Positions 1 through 5,820 of a DNA stretch of 9,119 nt are shown piece by piece; positions within the stretch are counted from its first letter, which is position 1, and each line of letters starts with the position of its first letter. The position numbers were made by a program, and so were the translations under genes. The stretch is from Candidatus Saccharimonadota bacterium (GTDB lineage: Bacteria > Patescibacteriota > Saccharimonadia > Saccharimonadales > Saccharimonadaceae): NCBI GenBank assembly GCA_905373345.1, contig CAJPSU010000020.1:1-9119 (forward strand), read 5' to 3'. The notes beneath the pieces were generated by a model, which was given only the letters and a program-made list of their open reading frames with translations, ran no database searches and had not been told where the DNA came from.

Positions 1-123
1 TTCCGCGGTTTCGGCGCCTTTCCAGGCGAGCGCCGCGCCACATAGGCTTATCGCGTTCGGTATCGTAAAAATGTCGCGTGTAGCGACGAGCGGTTTGTCT
101 TCTGGCGAGCGGTCGTGTTTCAT
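1..123 (-). CDS. Probable CDP-alcohol phosphatidyltransferase (PgsA-like), N-terminal fragment
   Basis: An open frame starts at the ATG at 123-121 and runs off the left edge, giving 41 residues. After about 16 polar residues it reads DIFTIPNAISLCGAALAWKG. This resembles the amino end of CDP-alcohol phosphatidyltransferases (phosphatidylglycerophosphate synthase and relatives), which typically begin with an IPNxLTxxR-type motif entering the first membrane helix. The family joins CDP-diacylglycerol to an alcohol in the membrane during phospholipid synthesis. The catalytic DGxxAR motif would lie beyond the window, so the assignment rests on the amino terminus only. The gene follows dprA on the same strand with a 49-base gap. 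A candidate promoter lies in that gap, with -10 TACAGT six bases before the ATG, so the transcript may be leaderless. Another membrane protein is possible. Confidence 0.55.
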   Translation of the reverse strand, partial: MKHDRSPEDKPLVATRDIFTIPNAISLCGAALAWKGAETAE

Positions 124-159
124 TGCAAAACTGTAACGCAAACAAAGGCAGTTTTGCAA
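123..159. repeat. Perfect 11-bp inverted repeat at the start of the PgsA-like gene
   Basis: The arms TTGCAAAACTG (123-133) and CAGTTTTGCAA (149-159) are exact reverse complements separated by 15 bases. They lie between the dprA stop and the downstream start codon, and the left arm reaches the A of the ATG. No T-run follows on the minus strand, so it is a poor intrinsic terminator. The arms coincide with the candidate -35 and with the -10/+1 region of the minus-strand promoter, which suits an operator. Confidence 0.6.
130..159 (-). promoter_or_regulatory. Candidate promoter of the PgsA-like gene
   Basis: Read on the minus strand: -35 TTGCAA (159-154), 18-base spacer, -10 TACAGT (135-130), then six bases to the ATG at 123. 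No Shine-Dalgarno sequence is present. The predicted transcription start falls at or next to the A of the ATG. Confidence 0.4.
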
Positions 160-172
160 GCGTGAGCGGTAT

Positions 173-1042
173 CTAGCGCAGCGTCCACTGATTTGCGCCG
201 AGCGAGCGGATGACGCCGTTGATCTCAAGGAGCGTGAGCGTGGTGCTGAATTCGACAGCGTTTAAGTTGGTCGCGCGCTGGATTTCGTCGCCGTCGCGTA
301 TGCCGGCGGCGAGTTGTTTGATGATGGCGGTTTCGGCGGGTGTAGCGCCGCGCGCCGGCGTGGACTGCCGGGCTTTTTTGTGCGGCAGCAAGACGGCAAT
401 AATATCGTCGGGACTAGTAACGGGCGTAGCGCCCTGGCGAATCAGCGCGTTACAGCCGGCGCTCATCGGGCTGGTGATGTTGCCAGGGACAACGAAAACC
501 TCCCTACCCTGCGCGAGCGCGTGTGCGGCGGTATTGAGCGTGCCGCTGCGGGCGGCCGCTTCGGTGATGAGGATTGCGTCGGCGAGCCCGCTGACTAGAC
601 GGTTGCGCGTGAGAAAGCTCCATTTGCCGACGACGTACGGTTTAGGCTCGTCGATGCAGTGCTCGGACAAGATCGCGCCGCCTTGCGCGATGATTCTTTC
701 GCCAAGCGCGCGGTTGGCGGCGGGGTAAATATCTGGCAGCTGATTTGCAATAACCGCGATTGTCGTGCCTTCAGCCTCCAGGCAAGCGCGGTGCGCGAGC
801 GCATCGACGCCGAGTGCGAGTCCGCTCACAATAATAATTCCTTGCCGCGCTAAATCGCCGGCAAATTTCGTCGTTACTTCAATGCCGTAGCGCGTTGGCT
901 TGCGCGTACCAACGATTGCGAGGGTCGGCACGCGCTTCGTTGGCAATATTCCCATGCAATATAATACGTGCGGCGCGTCGTCAATATGACATAATCTCTG
1001 GAGATAGATATTATCATCTGGAGCAATTTTATTGATTTTCAT
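173..1042 (-). CDS. dprA: DNA-processing protein DprA (DNA uptake/recombination mediator)
   Basis: DprA binds incoming single-stranded DNA during natural transformation, protects it and loads RecA. The product has the Rossmann-like core with LAIVGTRKPTRYG, IVSGLALGVDALAH, WSFLTRNRLVSGLADAILI and EAAARSGTLNTA, then GREVFVVPGN and GCNALIRQGA. A small winged-helix-like C-terminal domain ends in GVIRSLGANQWTLR. The ATG at 1042 gives 289 residues beginning MKINKIAPDD, and the following NIYLQRLCHIDDAPHVLYCMG matches where the family core begins. A longer version from the GTG at 1132 (319 residues, preceded by AGGGGG) is possible. Its 30 extra codons are much more A+T-rich than the rest of the gene and contain promoter hexamers on both strands, so the shorter start is preferred. 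A -10-like TACAAG lies 8 bases before ATG 1042. The function is certain; the start is moderately certain. Confidence 0.95.
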   Translation of the reverse strand: MKINKIAPDDNIYLQRLCHIDDAPHVLYCMGILPTKRVPTLAIVGTRKPTRYGIEVTTKFAGDLARQGIIIVSGLALGVDALAHRACLEAEGTTIAVIANQLPDIYPAANRALGERIIAQGGAILSEHCIDEPKPYVVGKWSFLTRNRLVSGLADAILITEAAARSGTLNTAAHALAQGREVFVVPGNITSPMSAGCNALIRQGATPVTSPDDIIAVLLPHKKARQSTPARGATPAETAIIKQLAAGIRDGDEIQRATNLNAVEFSTTLTLLEINGVIRSLGANQWTLR

Positions 1043-1050
1043 ACAAATTT

Positions 1051-1078
1051 CTTGTAAAAAGTATTGACACTTTGTCAA
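1051..1078 (-). promoter_or_regulatory. Candidate dprA promoter
   Basis: Read on the minus strand: consensus -35 TTGACA (1078-1073), 16-base spacer, -10 TACAAG (1056-1051), then 8 bases to the ATG at 1042. Its -35 is one half of the palindrome TTGACA-CTT-TGTCAA (1064-1078), whose other half is the -35 of a divergent plus-strand promoter. Confidence 0.45.
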
Positions 1079-1092
1079 CTGTGTGCTAATAT
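1064..1092 (+). promoter_or_regulatory. Candidate rightward promoter for the 1100-1379 RNA
   Basis: Consensus -35 TTGACA (1064-1069), 17-base spacer, -10 TAATAT (1087-1092). Transcription would begin near 1098-1100. No long open frame follows before the terminator at 1343-1379, so the product would be a non-coding or leader RNA of roughly 280 nt. A second -10-like box, TATAAC (1149-1154), has no good -35 and would give a shorter RNA starting near 1161. Confidence 0.5.
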
Positions 1093-1098
1093 TGGAGA

Positions 1099-1379
1099 TG
1101 ATTGATTGACTCAGAAGAGGAAAATCAAGCACCTTATACCCCCTATTCTATAACAGAATTCGCCGACATGGCGAATCTCAAGTTAGGTAGCGCATAAAGT
1201 GCGGTCATTAGTAACCTACCCTCCACTATGATCGCCGCTACAGACAGCTTTGTGCGTTTACTAACCCCTTTGTCCAGCGGATCACCAGTATGTGTGAGGT
1301 GGATCACGTATACCCAAGACGGGTGGGACGAAGGGCAGTATGGCGCCAGGTGATGCCCACCCTTACCTGGCGCTTTTTT
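1099..1379 (+). ncRNA. Candidate structured RNA (small RNA or attenuating leader), unknown class
   Basis: This stretch lies between a good promoter and a strong terminator, has no convincing open frame, and is rich in complementary segments. Examples are TTGATT/AATCAA (1102-1107/1123-1128), ATTCGCC/GGCGAAT enclosing GACAT near 1160-1178, GTAGCG/CGCTAC, TTAGTAA/TTACTAA, GATCACC/GGTGGATC with one bulge (about 1280-1305), and GGGTGGG (1321-1327) complementary to CCCACCC in the terminator loop (1356-1362). Some of these pairings exclude each other. I compared it by eye with RNase P RNA, tmRNA, 6S RNA, SRP RNA, T-box leaders and common riboswitches and could not assign it. It could be an independent small RNA, or a leader controlling the nicotianamine-synthase operon that starts about 80 bases after the terminator. 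Confidence 0.5.
1343..1379 (+). terminator. Intrinsic terminator upstream of the nicotianamine-synthase-like operon
   Basis: A perfect 9-bp stem, GCGCCAGGT (1343-1351) with ACCTGGCGC (1365-1373), has a 13-base loop and is followed directly by six T residues (1374-1379). The loop holds CCCACCC, exactly complementary to GGGTGGG 16 bases upstream of the stem, so a pseudoknot or an anti-terminator pairing is possible. Confidence 0.85.
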
Positions 1380-1400
1380 GTTGGTTTAATTTTTTGGTAA

Positions 1401-1429
1401 TTGCAACGTAAATTGCAACAGATTTGCAG
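1401..1429. repeat. Three TTGCA(A/G) direct repeats in the operon promoter
   Basis: TTGCAA occurs at 1401-1406 and 1413-1418, and TTGCAG at 1424-1429, with spacings of 12 and 11 bases, near one helical turn. The middle copy is also the proposed -35. The arrangement could be a regulator binding site. TTGCAA is not rare elsewhere in the window, so the spacing matters more than the motif. Confidence 0.4.
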
Positions 1430-1441
1430 TAATTATATAAA
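1413..1441 (+). promoter_or_regulatory. Candidate promoter of the metallophore/GTPase operon
   Basis: -35 TTGCAA (1413-1418), 17-base spacer, -10 TATAAA (1436-1441). Transcription would start near 1448, leaving about 13 bases before the ATG at 1461. It lies after the 1343-1379 terminator, so the operon could be transcribed independently of the upstream RNA. Confidence 0.5.
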
Positions 1442-1460
1442 CAGTGCATACTGGCTGCGT

Positions 1461-2234
1461 ATGGATACAGTAATTAAACAAGTGATGGGATTGCCGCAGT
1501 TAGCACCATCGCCAGAAGTTAATCAAGCATTCTCAAAGCTTGTTGAGGCGATTATCGCGCATCCGCAGTGGCGTGTCGACGACACGGTATTATTGTGCGA
1601 TTTACAGTGCCGTTGTTCGGAGGCTGAGGGAAAATTGGAGCAGTTTTGGGCGCGAAAAATCGTTCAAGCGAACGAACCGTTAGCAGCAATAAATGAATTC
1701 CCCTATCAAGATAATTACCGCACATTGACGGCACGCGAGATTCAACTGATTGAACGGTCCGGTGTGCATCTTGATAAACAATCCCGTGTTGCAATTATCG
1801 GCAGTGGTCCGTTGCCGTTGACGGCATGGTGGCTGTACCGGATAACAGGTGCTAAGATCACCCACATTGATTCATGCAAGGCAGCGGTAGATCTAGCAAA
1901 ACAGCTAGCGCAGGCGCTCCAGTGGCCATGCAGTTTCGTATGCGGCGATGGGCGGTCGGTTGATCTACCGGTTAACTTCTACGATGTGGTATATATAGCC
2001 GGTCTGGCTGGACAATCGGTTGCTGATAAGCAGCGTATTGTTGATCATATTTTACCAAGTCTTACGCCTGATGGTCGGGTGGTAGTGCGGAGCGCGCGCG
2101 GTTCGCGGGAGCTACTTTATCCGGCGTTTGCCGCAAGTGAAATTACGCATGTTGTATTGCAGGAAGAATACCATCCAACAGATGAAGTCATTAATTCAGT
2201 GTTCGTGTATAGAAAGGAATGCGATGAAGGATAG
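1461..2234 (+). CDS. Nicotianamine synthase family protein (metallophore biosynthesis)
   Basis: The family transfers aminocarboxypropyl groups from S-adenosylmethionine to build nicotianamine-type metal chelators. Archaeal members make related products. The 257-residue product carries the family signatures in order: CSEAEGKLE (residues 52-60), FPYQDNY (80-86), the SAM-binding turn GSGPLPLT (114-121), acidic D137 after the next strand, RSARGSRELLYP (210-221) and HPTDEVINSVF (238-248). These agree with plant and archaeal nicotianamine synthases as I recall them, and the length is close to the archaeal enzymes (about 260) rather than the longer plant ones. The ATG at 1461 is preferred over an in-frame TTG at 1401, because the upstream codons overlap the promoter. 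The stop overlaps the next gene's start by 11 bases, implying translational coupling to a COG0523 GTPase. The exact product and metal cannot be read from sequence. Confidence 0.88.
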   Translation: MDTVIKQVMGLPQLAPSPEVNQAFSKLVEAIIAHPQWRVDDTVLLCDLQCRCSEAEGKLEQFWARKIVQANEPLAAINEFPYQDNYRTLTAREIQLIERSGVHLDKQSRVAIIGSGPLPLTAWWLYRITGAKITHIDSCKAAVDLAKQLAQALQWPCSFVCGDGRSVDLPVNFYDVVYIAGLAGQSVADKQRIVDHILPSLTPDGRVVVRSARGSRELLYPAFAASEITHVVLQEEYHPTDEVINSVFVYRKECDEG

Positions 2235-3117
2235 CAGAGCACTATATTTAGTTAATGGCGCGCTCGGTGCAGGCAAGACAACATTATTGCAATACTTGCT
2301 GCAACAAGAGCAATATTCTGGCGCGCGCGTGATTGAAAATGAGTTTGCCGCTGAAAGCGTTGATTCGGCGCTTGTTGCAAGGCATGCTGACGAGGTGGCA
2401 ACAATTGCAGGTTCATGTATTTGCTGCAGTAGCAGCGATGAACTTATTTCTTTGCTGCGCGCATTCTCCTCTTCAACTGCGCCGGTGATCATTGAGTCGA
2501 CGGGTGTAGCGAATTCGTTAAAGCTTATTGAACAGCTCATTGTAGCAGACATGATTAAGCATTATGAGCTTAAGCAGTCGTTTTACGTGCTTGATGCGCT
2601 TGAGTGTGATGTTGAGCGTGTGTCTGAGGCAATGCTGCGAGAAGCGCAGGCGGCAGATATCGTGCTATTGAGTAAGATCGATAGACTACCTAGCGAGGCA
2701 GCACAAGACCTGCAGGCGCTGCTGCGTAACCGCGGTCTTACGAATGTTGTTCCTATGCATTTTGGCAAGTTTGATATGACGAAGTTGCGATCGCCGTCGC
2801 GTGCGCTAGAGCGTGCCATGCTATATGGCGAAGACGCGCAAAGAGCGGATACTTCGACGTATAGCGTTATCGACGTGGCGGCGGCTGACATAACGCCGAA
2901 TTTGCTTGAGGATGTATGGCGAAAACTGCAATGCGCGTATGGCCTACGACGGCTTAAGGGCGATATTCATAACAAGATACAGTCCTGGCATATTGAAGCA
3001 ACGCCGCATCAATTCCGCAGCAATGAAACTGATGATCAGCAAAACAAGATTGTTATTATTGGCGAACGAGCGCATGAGATTACACATGATATATTTTTTG
3101 CGGAGATGCAACAATGA
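2224..3117 (+). CDS. CobW/COG0523-family (G3E) GTPase, first copy
   Basis: G3E GTPases of this group act as metallochaperones or insertases that couple GTP hydrolysis to delivery of zinc, cobalt or similar metals. The 297-residue product shows Walker A GALGAGKTT (12-20), the family's IENEF segment (38-42), the metal-binding CxCC motif as CICC (65-68), the Walker B-like ESTG (91-94) and the guanine-specificity motif SKID (150-153). The C-terminal part, with AYGLRRLKG and KIVIIGERAHEITHD, corresponds to a short CobW C-terminal domain. There is no histidine-rich linker as in some zinc chaperones. The ATG at 2224 is preceded by AAAGGA with good spacing and overlaps the end of the nicotianamine-synthase-like gene. 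The next gene starts within this gene's stop codon (ATGA). A paralogue lies at 3667-4638. The family call is firm; the metal is unknown. Confidence 0.9.
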   Translation: MKDSRALYLVNGALGAGKTTLLQYLLQQEQYSGARVIENEFAAESVDSALVARHADEVATIAGSCICCSSSDELISLLRAFSSSTAPVIIESTGVANSLKLIEQLIVADMIKHYELKQSFYVLDALECDVERVSEAMLREAQAADIVLLSKIDRLPSEAAQDLQALLRNRGLTNVVPMHFGKFDMTKLRSPSRALERAMLYGEDAQRADTSTYSVIDVAAADITPNLLEDVWRKLQCAYGLRRLKGDIHNKIQSWHIEATPHQFRSNETDDQQNKIVIIGERAHEITHDIFFAEMQQ

Positions 3118-3632
3118 CGGCGCGACAGGCAGTTGATGTATTGCTAGAGCAATACGATGCTTATAAAGAATATAGCGACAAGATTCGCGTGTGCAGCCAT
3201 CAGCTTGCGAAGCAAAAGCTGCAAGGGATGCCAGTAGACAAATTGACGCGCCGGTTAAGCGAGCTTACAAAGGCGCAAGCTGAATTGTCGGATGCAATGA
3301 CGTTTGCAACGCCGCTGATATGGTTAATGTATAAATTTGAGGCGTATGCAGACGAACCGCAGCCAATTCGAACGCTACATGACCTGCGGATGCACTGTGC
3401 GCGGCCGGGTTATATCTGCACGAAGCGCTTTCGATTTCTAAACGACTATTTGCGAGACAAAGGCGAGCCAACCCTTGATGACCGCACTCAGTATCCTGAT
3501 GGTATGCTTATTAGCCAAGTCTTCTCTCGAATTGAAGCGGTTGAAGGCGATCCGGCATTCATGCAGGAGTGGCAGCAGCATGAGTACTACCGCGAGAATG
3601 GCATCGTAAAAAAGTGGCATGATGTTGACTGA
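3114..3632 (+). CDS. Uncharacterised protein between two COG0523 GTPases
   Basis: The 172-residue product is not recognised. It starts at the ATG of an ATGA overlap with the upstream GTPase stop, so it is co-translated in the same operon. Residues about 8-62 look helical, perhaps coiled-coil, with many Lys, Gln, Leu and Glu. A short hydrophobic patch, TPLIWLMYKF (66-75), follows and is too short and interrupted for a confident membrane helix. The remainder is mixed with aromatic and charged residues (RFRFLNDYL, EWQQHEYYRENG). Cysteines occur singly (27, 95, 102), without a CxxC pair. There is no signal peptide. Coupling to the GTPase suggests a role in the same metal-related process, but this is inference from context only. 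Confidence 0.75.
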   Translation: MTARQAVDVLLEQYDAYKEYSDKIRVCSHQLAKQKLQGMPVDKLTRRLSELTKAQAELSDAMTFATPLIWLMYKFEAYADEPQPIRTLHDLRMHCARPGYICTKRFRFLNDYLRDKGEPTLDDRTQYPDGMLISQVFSRIEAVEGDPAFMQEWQQHEYYRENGIVKKWHDVD

Positions 3633-3653
3633 ATTATTCCCGTTTTTCTAGGG

Positions 3654-3659
3654 TATAAT
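3654..3659 (+). promoter_or_regulatory. Consensus -10 box directly before the second GTPase gene
   Basis: TATAAT sits 7 bases before the ATG at 3667. A TTGACT lies upstream at 3625-3630, but its 23-base spacing is too long for a standard -35. The position predicts a leaderless transcript beginning at or next to ATG 3667. The earlier in-frame ATG at 3658 would overlap the -10 box. Confidence 0.45.
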
Positions 3660-3666
3660 GAGGTTC

Positions 3667-4638
3667 ATGGCAAAACGCGACAACGACCTGGAATTTAGTA
3701 TCAACGCGGCGTTTGATGACGAGCGTGCGGTTAACGATACATTGCCGCTCTATCTAGTGAATGGTTCGCTGGGCGCGGGCAAGACGAGCGTCTTAGAGTT
3801 TTTGCTGCGATTGGATGAGTTTGCAGGTTCGCGCGTAATTGAAAATGAGTTTGCGAACGAAAACGTCGATGGCTACCGGCTGGAAGGCTTAGCAGATATT
3901 GTTACGACGCTGGCGGGCGACTGCGTCTGTTGTTCGTCGGCGCATGCGCTTACGCGGATGCTGTATGATTTTAGCCGCTCCTCACCTGCTCCGGTCTTTA
4001 TTGAGGCGACAGGTGTAGCGCGGACGATGAATCTAGTTGAGCGATTGGTGAGCGCTGGTGTGTTTAAGCGGTATGAGTTGGCGCATAGTTTTTATATTAT
4101 TGACGCGCATGAGATCTTGCGTGGTATTAGCGCGGCGCAGGGGCTTGAGATGCAGGCTGCCGACACCGTACTAGTGACGAAGGAAGATTTACTGACAGAA
4201 GCGGAGATACAAGATTATCGCAAAGAGCGTGCCACCCTGCCCTACGCGCGCGTTCTCAGTGCACCGCACGGACGATTTGACGCGAAAGGTTTATCGACGC
4301 CGTCTGGGCTACTGACGTTTTTTGATGAGTATGACGGCGAGCTGGCAATCCCAGACAACCCAACCTATAGCGTTATTGATACATCATGCCTACGAGCGGA
4401 CGGTAAGACATACGAAACGTTGTGGCCTGAGCTGGTTCAAGCGTATGGACTGCGCCGGCTTAAAGGCGCGTTTGCCGATCGCCGCGGTGCGCGTCGGCAT
4501 ATTGAGGCAACGCCAACCCATGTAGAGCTGCGCACGGCGCACGCTGATGAACCGTTAAAAATCGTACTGATTGGCGATCGCGCCGAAGAGATGACACACG
4601 ACGTATTTGCGTCGCAGTTGATGATGTTTGGCGAGTAA
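3667..4638 (+). CDS. CobW/COG0523-family (G3E) GTPase, second copy
   Basis: This paralogue of the 2224-3117 product has 323 residues and an extra N-terminal segment of about 25 residues, rich in Asp and Glu. Motifs are Walker A GSLGAGKT (33-40), IENEF (58-62), CVCC (86-89), EATG (113-116) and TKED (171-174) as the guanine-specificity motif. The C-terminal AYGLRRLKG, HIEATP and KIVLIGDRAEEMTHD match the first copy closely. Both copies thus keep the residues expected for GTP and metal binding. The two genes are separated only by the small gene 3114-3632, consistent with an old tandem duplication. The ATG at 3667 is chosen because TATAAT overlaps the alternative ATG at 3658. The gene ends 23 bases from the convergent pth stop, with no obvious terminator between them. 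It probably shares a metal-handling role with the first copy, perhaps with a different metal or client. Confidence 0.9.
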   Translation: MAKRDNDLEFSINAAFDDERAVNDTLPLYLVNGSLGAGKTSVLEFLLRLDEFAGSRVIENEFANENVDGYRLEGLADIVTTLAGDCVCCSSAHALTRMLYDFSRSSPAPVFIEATGVARTMNLVERLVSAGVFKRYELAHSFYIIDAHEILRGISAAQGLEMQAADTVLVTKEDLLTEAEIQDYRKERATLPYARVLSAPHGRFDAKGLSTPSGLLTFFDEYDGELAIPDNPTYSVIDTSCLRADGKTYETLWPELVQAYGLRRLKGAFADRRGARRHIEATPTHVELRTAHADEPLKIVLIGDRAEEMTHDVFASQLMMFGE

Positions 4639-4661
4639 TGATAGATTTCTTCTTGTATTAC

Positions 4662-5225
4662 TTACGGTAGCCGGTAGCTTGTTGCGCTGATTGCGCCTGC
4701 GATAAACTGGTCAATGATACGAGCGACAGTCGGCGCGGTCCACTCTGCTAGTATCTGCGCTTCGTCGCGGTTAAATTCACTCAAAACAAAATCAATATCG
4801 CCAATTTGCCGCCGGCGCGGGTTGTCAGCGCCAATACGAATATGCCAAAATGTTTGCCCGATATGCCGATGGAGAGACTTTAAGCCGTTGTTGCCAGCGT
4901 CTTGTCCGCCCCGCCGAATGCGCACCTTGCCAAAATCAAGCACGATGTCATCGTGAATAACCAGCAAATCGTCGCGCGACAGCTTGTAGAAATCTATTAG
5001 TGCGCGTGCGGTGATACCGCAGTCATTGTAGTATGTCGTCGGTTTGGCAAATATGATTGTTTCACCGGCAATTGCTGTACGAGCGGCGACGACGTGAAAT
5101 TTTGCTTGTTCGCGCCATGTAATTACTTGTGCTGCCGTGTACCGATCAAGCATCGCGAAACCAACATTATGGCGTGTATTGTCATAGCGCGATCCGGGGT
5201 TGCCTAAGCCGACAATTAGCTTCAT
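4662..5225 (-). CDS. pth: Peptidyl-tRNA hydrolase
   Basis: Pth cleaves the ester bond of peptidyl-tRNAs that drop off the ribosome, recycling tRNA in the cytoplasm. The 187-residue product is normal length and shows VGLGNPG (5-11), RHNVGF with the catalytic His19, KPTTYYNDCG with Asn67, and HDDIVLDFGKVRIR with Asp92. The next motif reads AGNNGLKSL (110-118), where the family usually has GGHNGL. A normally conserved histidine, equivalent to His113 of the E. coli enzyme by eye, is therefore Asn112. The usual TYMN is TYYN. The ATG at 5225 is preceded at 7 bases by TATAGT on the same strand, with no well-placed Shine-Dalgarno sequence. The gene converges with the GTPase gene on its left and diverges from the unknown gene at 5314. 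Confidence 0.96.
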   Translation of the reverse strand: MKLIVGLGNPGSRYDNTRHNVGFAMLDRYTAAQVITWREQAKFHVVAARTAIAGETIIFAKPTTYYNDCGITARALIDFYKLSRDDLLVIHDDIVLDFGKVRIRRGGQDAGNNGLKSLHRHIGQTFWHIRIGADNPRRRQIGDIDFVLSEFNRDEAQILAEWTAPTVARIIDQFIAGAISATSYRLP

Positions 5226-5232
5226 AAGCCCT

Positions 5233-5238
5233 ACTATA
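5233..5238 (-). promoter_or_regulatory. -10-like box before pth
   Basis: TATAGT on the minus strand (5238-5233) lies exactly 7 bases before the pth ATG. No good -35 is seen at 16-18 bases. The spacing predicts a leaderless pth transcript. An AGGG just before the ATG is too close to act as a normal Shine-Dalgarno sequence. Confidence 0.4.
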
Positions 5239-5278
5239 GCAGAATTGCGTAATTAGCGTAAGGTATATTGCTATAATA

Positions 5279-5307
5279 TTGACTTTTAGTCACTAAAATA
5301 GTATAGT
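5279..5307 (+). promoter_or_regulatory. Promoter of the unknown gene pair 5314-6814
   Basis: -35 TTGACT (5279-5284), 17-base spacer, -10 TATAGT (5302-5307), then 6 bases to the ATG at 5314, with no Shine-Dalgarno sequence. This is the best complete promoter in the window that implies a leaderless message. An additional extended -10 (TGC TATAAT, -10 at 5272-5277) lies just upstream. Confidence 0.6.
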
Positions 5308-5313
5308 GTAAGC

Positions 5314-5820
5314 ATGATGCAGCACGAAGATGAGTACGACCAATTCCGCCGCCAAGAATGCAAAGAGATTACGACAGAAATGTTTCATGTTGATTTGCCG
5401 GTTGACGAGTTTTTGTGCGATGATGTCGAGACGGGCACTGGTTCGTATGCGACACTTTTTCGCAGCGGCAAAGAGGTGTATGCGTTGCTTGTGGCGCAGC
5501 CGAGCGCGATGCAAACGATGGCTGACGTGCAGCGTATTCTGAAAGGTATGGGCTTGACAGTTGATAAATATATGCCACCGTATGCTGATCCGACGTACTT
5601 TTACCGCCAGGCGGCAGCACTGATTAAGCGGCGTTATCCGGCTAGGCGGTGTTGGACGGTTGAAGATTTGCGGTATTATAGCCGCCAGACGGCATACAGC
5701 CCGGCGCTCGTCCGCGTGGCTGCAATTGATGGCGCCGTTCGCCGTTATAACGCGGCTGGTAAATCATGGCAGGATGTGATGGAATGCTCATTCCGAAAGG
5801 TGCGGGTCGCGTATGCCTGA
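5314..5820 (+). CDS. Uncharacterised protein, first gene of a two-gene operon
   Basis: The 168-residue product is not recognised. It begins MMQHEDEYDQFRRQECKEI, a very polar amino end. A mixed alpha/beta segment follows, with TGTGSYATLFRSGKEVYALL (residues about 41-60). Residues after about 75 are basic and rich in Tyr and Arg (ALIKRRYPARRCW, VRRYNAAGKSW). There is no signal peptide, membrane segment or obvious catalytic motif. The start is supported by a complete promoter ending 6 bases before the ATG. The stop overlaps the next start by 8 bases, so the two products are probably made together. The basic C-terminal half might contact nucleic acid, but that is only a possibility. Confidence 0.75.
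   Translation: MMQHEDEYDQFRRQECKEITTEMFHVDLPVDEFLCDDVETGTGSYATLFRSGKEVYALLVAQPSAMQTMADVQRILKGMGLTVDKYMPPYADPTYFYRQAAALIKRRYPARRCWTVEDLRYYSRQTAYSPALVRVAAIDGAVRRYNAAGKSWQDVMECSFRKVRVAYA

Noticed and set aside
210..853. Open frames on the plus strand inside dprA (210-728, 314-598, 659-853)
   Set aside because: They lie wholly antisense to a conserved dprA gene, show no recognisable protein motifs, and are expected in G+C-rich coding DNA.
1043..1132. Extension of dprA to the GTG at 1132
   Set aside because: The AGGGGG upstream is attractive, but the 30 codons are A+T-rich, lie before the usual beginning of the DprA core, and contain promoter elements for both strands.
1321..1337. GGGTGGGACG as a T-box sequence (GGGTGGNACCGCG)
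   Set aside because: The match fails after GGGTGGNAC, no specifier loop or typical Stem I motifs are visible, and the downstream gene is not an aminoacyl-tRNA synthetase or amino-acid gene.
1099..1379. RNase P RNA, tmRNA, 6S RNA or SRP RNA at this locus
   Set aside because: Their diagnostic conserved segments (for example the GAGGAAAGTCC core, a tRNA-like end, or the GGAA-capped SRP loop) are not present.
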